NCBI GenBank assembly: GCA_002331565.1
Contig: DCZC01000031.1
Span: 1-11,753 of the forward strand
Direction of reading: 5' to 3'
DNA: 11,753 nt
Source of the DNA: Gemmatimonas sp. UBA2094
GTDB taxonomy: Bacteria; Gemmatimonadota; Gemmatimonadetes; Gemmatimonadales; Gemmatimonadaceae
A program made the position numbers and the translations under genes. The number at the start of each line of letters is the position of its first letter. Position 1 is the stretch's first letter. Positions 6,378 through 11,753 of this stretch are shown here, piece after piece. The notes beneath the pieces are model-generated. The model was given only the letters and a program-made list of their open reading frames with translations, was not told the origin of the DNA and did no database searches.

Positions 6378-9300
6378 TTACGCCGCGTACACTCCTTCCA
6401 AACGATCCTCCAGCTCGGCCGCTGCATCGCGCAATGCATCCAACGTTGCATCATCCGGCTGCCAGTAGCCGCGGTCGTTCGCTTCGAGCAGACGCTGCGC
6501 GATGCCCAGCGCCGCGTCCGGATTCGCGTCGGCGATGCGATTGCGCATCGCTTCGTCGAGCACGAACGTCTTGCTGGCTTCGGCGTACACCCACTGCGAG
6601 ACCGCCCCCTTGCCGCCGGTGGCCGACCAGCCCAGGGTGGTGGTGAGGTGACCGGTGATGTTGCGCACGCCTTCGTAGCCGTACTGGATCTGCGCTTCGT
6701 ACCACTTGGGGTTGAGCATTTTGGTGCGCGACTCCAGCTCCACCTGCTCCTTGAGCGTGCGCACCTTGCCCTGCCCCTGTCCGTAGTCGCCAAGGTATAC
6801 CGCGGGCGTCCTGCCGTCGTTTTGTTGCGCGATGACGCGCGTCATGCCGCCCAGTGATTCCACATACTGGTCGATATCGGTGGCGCCGAGGTCCACCGAG
6901 TCGAGCCCCTGAAACGACAGGGTGGCCGTGCCGAGCGCACGCTTCATGAGCGCCGGTTGCGACTGCGGCTTGCCGTCGGATCCGTACGCGAAGCCCTTGC
7001 GCTGCACGAACAGATCGGCAAGCTCGTTCTCGTCCTGCCATTTGCCCGTTTCGATGAGCAGGTTGACGTTCGAGCCGTAGGCACCGTCGGCGTTGGAGAA
7101 CACCCGCAGCGACGCCTGCTCGATGGTGCACCCGGTGTCACGCATCGTGTCCAGCGCGTGCTTGCGGATGAAGTTCATCTCGGGCTCCTCCTCGGCCGTC
7201 GCGCACAGCAGCGAGGCTTCGGCGAGCAGCTTCACTTGCAACGGCAGCAGATCGCGGAAGATGCCGGAGAGCGTAATCACCACGTCGACGCGCGGCCGGC
7301 CGAGGCTTTCGAGCGGCAGCAGGCGCGCTCCGGTGAGCCGGCCCACGCTGTCGAAGCGCGGCACCACACCCATCATGGCGAGTACCTGCGCCAGCGGGGT
7401 GCCCTCGCTCTTCATGTTGTCGGTACCCCACAACACCACGGCCACCGTCTCGGGGACCTCGCCCGTTTCCTGCCGGTGCTTGACCAGCAGCTGCTCGGCA
7501 CGCCCGCGTCCTTCGAGCATCGCAGCGGCACTCGGCACCCGATACGGATCGAAGCCGTAAATATTGCGCCCAGAGGGGAGCACCTGCGGATTGCGCAGCA
7601 GGTCACCTCCCGGCGCAGGCTCCACATACCGTGCGTCGAGCGCGCGCAGCAGGCCGTCCACCTCGCGATCCTCGCGCAGCGCGACGTCGTAGCCGGCGAG
7701 CAGCTCGAGGTGCTGATCGAACTGCCTGTCGTTGGCGAGCCGCACTCCGCGGGTCTTCGCCTCGGCGCGGCCAGCCTGCTGCGCCGCGCGCAGGTCGGCC
7801 TGGTGCACGAGGGTGTGCACCGCCGCATGCACGATGGCCTCCACCGCGGTGCCCTGGCTGTCATCGCTCCGCTTGTCACCGTGGCCGGCCACCACCGTGT
7901 CACCGATGCTCGGCAGGTCCACTTCCGGACGGCCGCTGCGCGCCATCTCGATGAGCATGTCCACGCGCGCCGCGGGCGCCATGGACTCCCCCACGACATG
8001 CAGGCCGGTGGGGATGAGGCTGTACTCGAGCTCCAGCAGCTTCTCGCGGATGTCGGCGATGCGTGCGTCGGTGTCCTGCGCGGTCCACGCCGGTTCGGCG
8101 GTCGCGAGCTCCACTGCGGCCGCCTGCTGCTGAACAAGCGCGCGCAGTTGATCGGCCTCGGCCGCGCGTCCGCCATCCATCTGACGCCACCGGTCAAGGC
8201 TCGTCTTGAGATCGGCGAGGCCGCGATAGAGCCCCGCATTGCTCACCGGCGGCGTGAGATACGACACCAGCGTGGCGTTACCGCGGCGCTTGGCCAGCGT
8301 GCCCTCCGACGAGTTGTTGGAGGCATACAGGTATACGTTGGGCACGTCGCCGATCAGGCGCTCCGGCCAGCAGGTCGAGTCGAGCCCCGATTGCTTGCCG
8401 GGCATGAACTCGAGCGCGCCGTGCGTACCGAAATGCAGCACGGCATCGGCCCGGTAATCTTCGCGAAGCCAGCGGTAAAACGCGCTGAAGGCGTGCGTGG
8501 GCGCGAAGCCGCCTTCGAACAGCAGACGCATCGGATCGCCTTCCCAGCCGAAGCTGGGCTGCACACCCACGAACACGTTGCCGAACATGGCGCCCATCAC
8601 CTGAATGCTCTGGCCGTCGGCGAGCTGGCGACCGGGGGCGGGCCCCCACGTCTTCTCGATATCGTTGAGGTACGTTTCGCGGCGCACGTGGTCGTCCACC
8701 GGGATGCGCGCGTGCACGTTGGCCGGCGCCCCGAACTGCTCGCGATTGCCCTGTGTGATGCGCGCGCGCAGATCGTCCGCGCTTGCAGGCAGATCCACGG
8801 AGTAGCCCGCTTCCTTCATTTCCGCGAGCACGCGCTGCAGCGACGGGAACACGGCGAGGTACGCCGCCGATCCGGTGTTGCCCGCATTGGGCGGGAAGTT
8901 GAACAGGATGATGCCCACCCTGCGCTCGGCACGTGCCTTCCGGCGCAGCGCCACGAGCATTGCCACGCGTTCCGACACGCGCTCGATGCGCTCGGGAATG
9001 GGCTCCGACGCCGCGGGCTTCCCTTCCACCGGATTGCCCTTGCCGCCGTACACGGTGGGCACGATGGCGCCGTCGAGTTCCGGAATGGCGATTTGGAGCG
9101 TGGCCTGCAGCGGGTTGAGCCCGCGCGCATCACGCTGCCACTCGTCGATAGTCTGAAATTCGAGCGTCTGCAGCGTGAGATACGGGACGTCGAGCTGCTT
9201 GAGCACGCATTGCGCGGCCGCGGCATCGTTGTACGCCGGCCCGCCCACCAGCGAGAAGCCGGTGAGATTGACCATCACATCGATGATGGGTTCACCGCGC

Positions 9301-10205
9301 GCGTTCTTGAAGTACTTGTCGATCGCAGGGCGCGCGTCGAGAGCGCTCGAGAAACCCGCCACCACGCGCAGGCCCCTGGCTTCGAGCCCCTTCACCACCG
9401 CCGTGTAGTGCGCCACGTTGCCGGCCAGCAGATACGAGCGGCCGACGAGCACCCCAACGGTGCCGGTCCTGTTCTTCGCCACCGGCAGTGCGTCGAGATG
9501 CTCGGTGATGCCGCGGTTGGGCAGATCGGGGTGCCAGAGCCCCACTTCGGGATACGTGACCGGCTGCGCGGGCTTGAGCGCGCCCTTGAACGTGGCGCGC
9601 GGGCCGGCCGCATAACGGTCGACGGCGTACCGGATCATCTGCTCGATGTTTTCGTCGCTGCCGGCCAGCCAGTATTGGATGAGCAGCAGATACGCGCGCA
9701 CGTCCTGCGCGGTACCGGGAATAAATTTGAGCAGGTTGGGGAGCGTGCGGAGGGCGCTCATCTGGCGTTCGCCGCTGCTCTTTCCGTCGCCGCGCGATCC
9801 GCGGAGCTTCTTGAGCAGCGAAATGGGCGAGAACGGCGAGCGGCTTTCGCTCCCCATCATGTCGAACTTTCCGAGCTTCGTACACTTTACCAGATCGGGC
9901 GTGCACAGGGCGCACAGCACGGCATCGGCGTCCTGGCGACGCGCGAGTACGGCCGGCAGCACCTCGTTCGCATACTCTTCCTGAAAGAGCTGCGTGCACA
10001 CGACGATGTTGGCGCGCGCAATGTCCTGACGTGCGCGCTCCGCCGCCTGTTTGTCGGTGTGGAAGTCGGCAGCGATGTGCATGGACACCTGCAGCCCCGG
10101 AATGCGGCCGAGCCCCTGCTTAGCGCGTGCGAACGCGTCGGCGAGGTGGGCATCGAGCGTCGTGATGCAGACGCGCATTTCGGGGGTGCGGGTGTCAGCG
10201 GCCAT
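6378..10205 (-). CDS. bchH: BchH, magnesium chelatase large (porphyrin-binding) subunit
   Basis: This 1275-aa cytoplasmic protein binds protoporphyrin IX and, with the BchI-BchD ATPase (not in the window), inserts Mg2+, the committed step to bacteriochlorophyll. It belongs to the BchH/ChlH/CobN family. Motifs include [16 protein letters not shown] followed by [11 protein letters not shown] near residue 180, [16 protein letters not shown] near 440, [15 protein letters not shown] near 590 and, near the C-terminus, [16 protein letters not shown] followed by [16 protein letters not shown]. The frame is open to 10268, but the residues before [12 protein letters not shown] look unlike BchH. The ATG at 10205 has AAGGCG just upstream and overlaps the end of bchB by 11 nt; an ATG at 10178 lacks a ribosome-binding site. 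The protein is about 80 residues longer than the roughly 1190 I recall for Rhodobacter BchH, largely through an apparent insertion near residues 750-840. Confidence 0.97.
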   Translation of the reverse strand: MAADTRTPEMRVCITTLDAHLADAFARAKQGLGRIPGLQVSMHIAADFHTDKQAAERARQDIARANIVVCTQLFQEEYANEVLPAVLARRQDADAVLCALCTPDLVKCTKLGKFDMMGSESRSPFSPISLLKKLRGSRGDGKSSGERQMSALRTLPNLLKFIPGTAQDVRAYLLLIQYWLAGSDENIEQMIRYAVDRYAAGPRATFKGALKPAQPVTYPEVGLWHPDLPNRGITEHLDALPVAKNRTGTVGVLVGRSYLLAGNVAHYTAVVKGLEARGLRVVAGFSSALDARPAIDKYFKNARGEPIIDVMVNLTGFSLVGGPAYNDAAAAQCVLKQLDVPYLTLQTLEFQTIDEWQRDARGLNPLQATLQIAIPELDGAIVPTVYGGKGNPVEGKPAASEPIPERIERVSERVAMLVALRRKARAERRVGIILFNFPPNAGNTGSAAYLAVFPSLQRVLAEMKEAGYSVDLPASADDLRARITQGNREQFGAPANVHARIPVDDHVRRETYLNDIEKTWGPAPGRQLADGQSIQVMGAMFGNVFVGVQPSFGWEGDPMRLLFEGGFAPTHAFSAFYRWLREDYRADAVLHFGTHGALEFMPGKQSGLDSTCWPERLIGDVPNVYLYASNNSSEGTLAKRRGNATLVSYLTPPVSNAGLYRGLADLKTSLDRWRQMDGGRAAEADQLRALVQQQAAAVELATAEPAWTAQDTDARIADIREKLLELEYSLIPTGLHVVGESMAPAARVDMLIEMARSGRPEVDLPSIGDTVVAGHGDKRSDDSQGTAVEAIVHAAVHTLVHQADLRAAQQAGRAEAKTRGVRLANDRQFDQHLELLAGYDVALREDREVDGLLRALDARYVEPAPGGDLLRNPQVLPSGRNIYGFDPYRVPSAAAMLEGRGRAEQLLVKHRQETGEVPETVAVVLWGTDNMKSEGTPLAQVLAMMGVVPRFDSVGRLTGARLLPLESLGRPRVDVVITLSGIFRDLLPLQVKLLAEASLLCATAEEEPEMNFIRKHALDTMRDTGCTIEQASLRVFSNADGAYGSNVNLLIETGKWQDENELADLFVQRKGFAYGSDGKPQSQPALMKRALGTATLSFQGLDSVDLGATDIDQYVESLGGMTRVIAQQNDGRTPAVYLGDYGQGQGKVRTLKEQVELESRTKMLNPKWYEAQIQYGYEGVRNITGHLTTTLGWSATGGKGAVSQWVYAEASKTFVLDEAMRNRIADANPDAALGIAQRLLEANDRGYWQPDDATLDALRDAAAELEDRLEGVYAA

Positions 10206-11753
10206 AGAACGCCTTGGCGTCGTACAGGGTATCCACGCTGATCTCGGCGATCCCGTGCTCGATCGCATACCGTTCCGTATTCCGGCGGGCCTTGCCGCGC
10301 ACGAAGAACGGGATCTTCCGGAGCTCCGCTTCGGCCGGCGGCAACCAGCGCGCGCTGGTCACCACGACCGGCGTAGACGTGTCCGGCGTGAATTCGGACT
10401 CTTCCTCGGTGAGTCCAACGGCGCTGGCCGCTTCGGGCACGAGGATCTCGTGTGACTCCGTACGACTGGCCGTGGTATAGGCGTTGTCGGAAACGGCCGA
10501 GGGTTCGCGGCCAAGACCGGCCTTCGGCGCGGCGTTGTGCAGATGCGAGGGGGCGTGCCCGTCACCGAATTCGAAGTCGTCGCGGAACATGTGCAGCAGA
10601 TGCTCCTCGAGCCCCATCATCAGCGGGTGCACCCACGTATCGAAGATCACGTTGGCGCCTTCGAAACCCATCTGCGGCGAGTGCCGCGCGGGCACATCCT
10701 GCACGTGGATGGGCGCGCTGATTACGGCGCACGGCACGCCAAGCCGTTTGGCGATGTGCCGCTCCATCTGCGTGCCGAGGACGAGCTCGGGGGCGAGCTC
10801 GCTCACCTTCTGCTCCACGGCGAGGTAATCGTCGCTGATGAGCGCTTCCACGCCGATCGTCGCCGCGTACTCCCGTACCGGGCGGGCGAACTCGCGCGAA
10901 TATGTGCCGATGCCCACCACCTCGAAGCCCAGTTCGTCCTTCGCGATGCGGGCCGCGGCCAGTACGTGCGTGGCGTCGCCGAAAACGAACACCCGCTTGC
11001 CGGTGAGATACGTGCTGTCGACGCTGCGCGAGTACCACGGCAGCAGCGACCGGCTGGCATCCACCTGGGCCGTCCCCGCCCGCTCGTGTTCGAGCATCGG
11101 CTGCACATCGATGCCGGTCACGGCGCCGATCTCCTGCACGAACTCGCGCGTGGCGAGGACACCGATGGGCACCGTCTTCACCGTGGGCATGCGGAACGTC
11201 TTTTCGATCCAGCGTGCCGCCGTATCCGCGACCTCCGGATACATGACGATGTTGAAGTCGGCCTCGGGGATGCGACGGATGTCGGCCACGGTGGCGGTGT
11301 GCGGCGCGCACACGTGCACGTCCACGCCGAGGTCGCCGAGCAGCCTCGTGATCTCGCGCACGTCGTCGCGGTTGCGGAAGCCGAGCGCCGTGGCGCCGAG
11401 CAGATTGGCCCGCGGACGGCGCCCCTCACGGCGCACTACGTCGAGCACCGGCTCGCGGGCCGTGCCCGGCGGCGGGGCCAACGGTTGCAGCAGGGCGCGC
11501 ACGAGATGATAGAAGGTCTCGCTGGCGCCCCAGTTCTCCTTCTTGCTGTATGCCGGCAATTCGAGCGGCACCACCGGCACCGGCAGTGACATTCCCTGAG
11601 CCAGCGACCCCGGTTGATCCTGAATGAGTTCGGCCGTGCACGACTCACCCACGAGCAGCGCATCGGGCTTGAACCGCTCGTAGGCGTCACGCACCGACGT
11701 TTTCACCAGCTCCGCCGTGTCACCGCCAAGGTCGCGCGCCTGGAAGGTGGTGT
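10195..11753 (-). CDS. bchB: BchB, dark-operative protochlorophyllide reductase subunit B (5' end cut off)
   Basis: The window holds the last 518 residues. The missing N-terminus, about 57 residues, lies past the right edge. The fragment opens with [16 protein letters not shown], a conserved BchB block, and continues with [41 protein letters not shown] and [20 protein letters not shown]. The C-terminus carries the small reductase-associated domain ([20 protein letters not shown], then [11 protein letters not shown]). BchB pairs with BchN to form the nitrogenase-like catalytic core, fed electrons by BchL. The aspartate that ligates the NB 4Fe-4S cluster (D36 in Rhodobacter, from memory) would be in the missing part and cannot be checked. 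Two stretches look longer than usual: a proline/arginine-rich loop after the first domain and a linker of about 60 residues before the C-terminal domain. The stop lies 11 nt inside the start of bchH. Confidence 0.96.
   Translation of the reverse strand, partial: TTFQARDLGGDTAELVKTSVRDAYERFKPDALLVGESCTAELIQDQPGSLAQGMSLPVPVVPLELPAYSKKENWGASETFYHLVRALLQPLAPPPGTAREPVLDVVRREGRRPRANLLGATALGFRNRDDVREITRLLGDLGVDVHVCAPHTATVADIRRIPEADFNIVMYPEVADTAARWIEKTFRMPTVKTVPIGVLATREFVQEIGAVTGIDVQPMLEHERAGTAQVDASRSLLPWYSRSVDSTYLTGKRVFVFGDATHVLAAARIAKDELGFEVVGIGTYSREFARPVREYAATIGVEALISDDYLAVEQKVSELAPELVLGTQMERHIAKRLGVPCAVISAPIHVQDVPARHSPQMGFEGANVIFDTWVHPLMMGLEEHLLHMFRDDFEFGDGHAPSHLHNAAPKAGLGREPSAVSDNAYTTASRTESHEILVPEAASAVGLTEEESEFTPDTSTPVVVTSARWLPPAEAELRKIPFFVRGKARRNTERYAIEHGIAEISVDTLYDAKAFYGR

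Noticed and set aside
6957..10241. A 1094-codon open frame on the plus strand opposite bchH
   Set aside because: It is exactly antisense to a clear BchH gene, its product is rich in Arg, His, Gln and Ala with no recognisable domain, and such long antisense frames are expected from the codon bias of GC-rich genes.
10537..11589. A 350-codon plus-strand frame opposite bchB
   Set aside because: It is antisense to conserved BchB sequence and has no recognisable protein features.

Overview
This window is an uninterrupted piece of a bacteriochlorophyll/photosynthesis gene cluster from an anoxygenic phototroph with type-II (quinone) reaction centres. Every gene I can support is on the minus strand. 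In transcription order, from the right edge to the left, they are: bchB (5' end cut off), bchH, bchL, bchM, a small unnamed ORF, acsF, lhaA (PucC-like), the reaction-centre H subunit encoded as two consecutive genes, puhB, and the start of puhC (cut off by the left edge). The genes are packed like an operon. Intergenic gaps run from overlaps of 11, 4 and 1 nt up to 102 nt, and I see no opposite-strand gene and no mobile element, tRNA or CRISPR array.

The DNA is GC-rich. The core order bchB-H-L-M-lhaA-puhA-B-C is the classic purple-bacterial superoperon. Two features are not classic: acsF plus a small ORF sits between bchM and lhaA, and PuhA is split into a 67-aa membrane piece and a 180-aa cytoplasmic piece. 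From memory, the split H subunit (called Ht and Hc) is a hallmark of the Gemmatimonas phototrophica reaction centre, whose photosynthesis genes are thought to have been acquired horizontally from purple bacteria. I therefore infer a phototrophic Gemmatimonadota. A proteobacterium is the alternative, and the sequence alone does not prove the taxonomy.

The right-hand two thirds (about 3.1-11.75 kb) make pigment. BchH (with BchI/BchD encoded elsewhere) inserts Mg into protoporphyrin IX, BchM methylates the product, AcsF forms the fifth ring using O2, and BchL with BchB (and BchN, outside the window) reduces protochlorophyllide. The left third (1-3.1 kb) builds the photosystem: LhaA for light-harvesting assembly, PuhA (two pieces) as the H subunit, and PuhB and PuhC as assembly factors. 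A perfect 8-bp hairpin in the 61-nt lhaA-puhA gap marks the border between the two halves.

The observations most worth a second look are the split H subunit and its altered proton-entry residues, the membrane-anchored HxHxHxH small protein directly upstream of acsF, the intercistronic hairpin, and a probable insertion in BchH.
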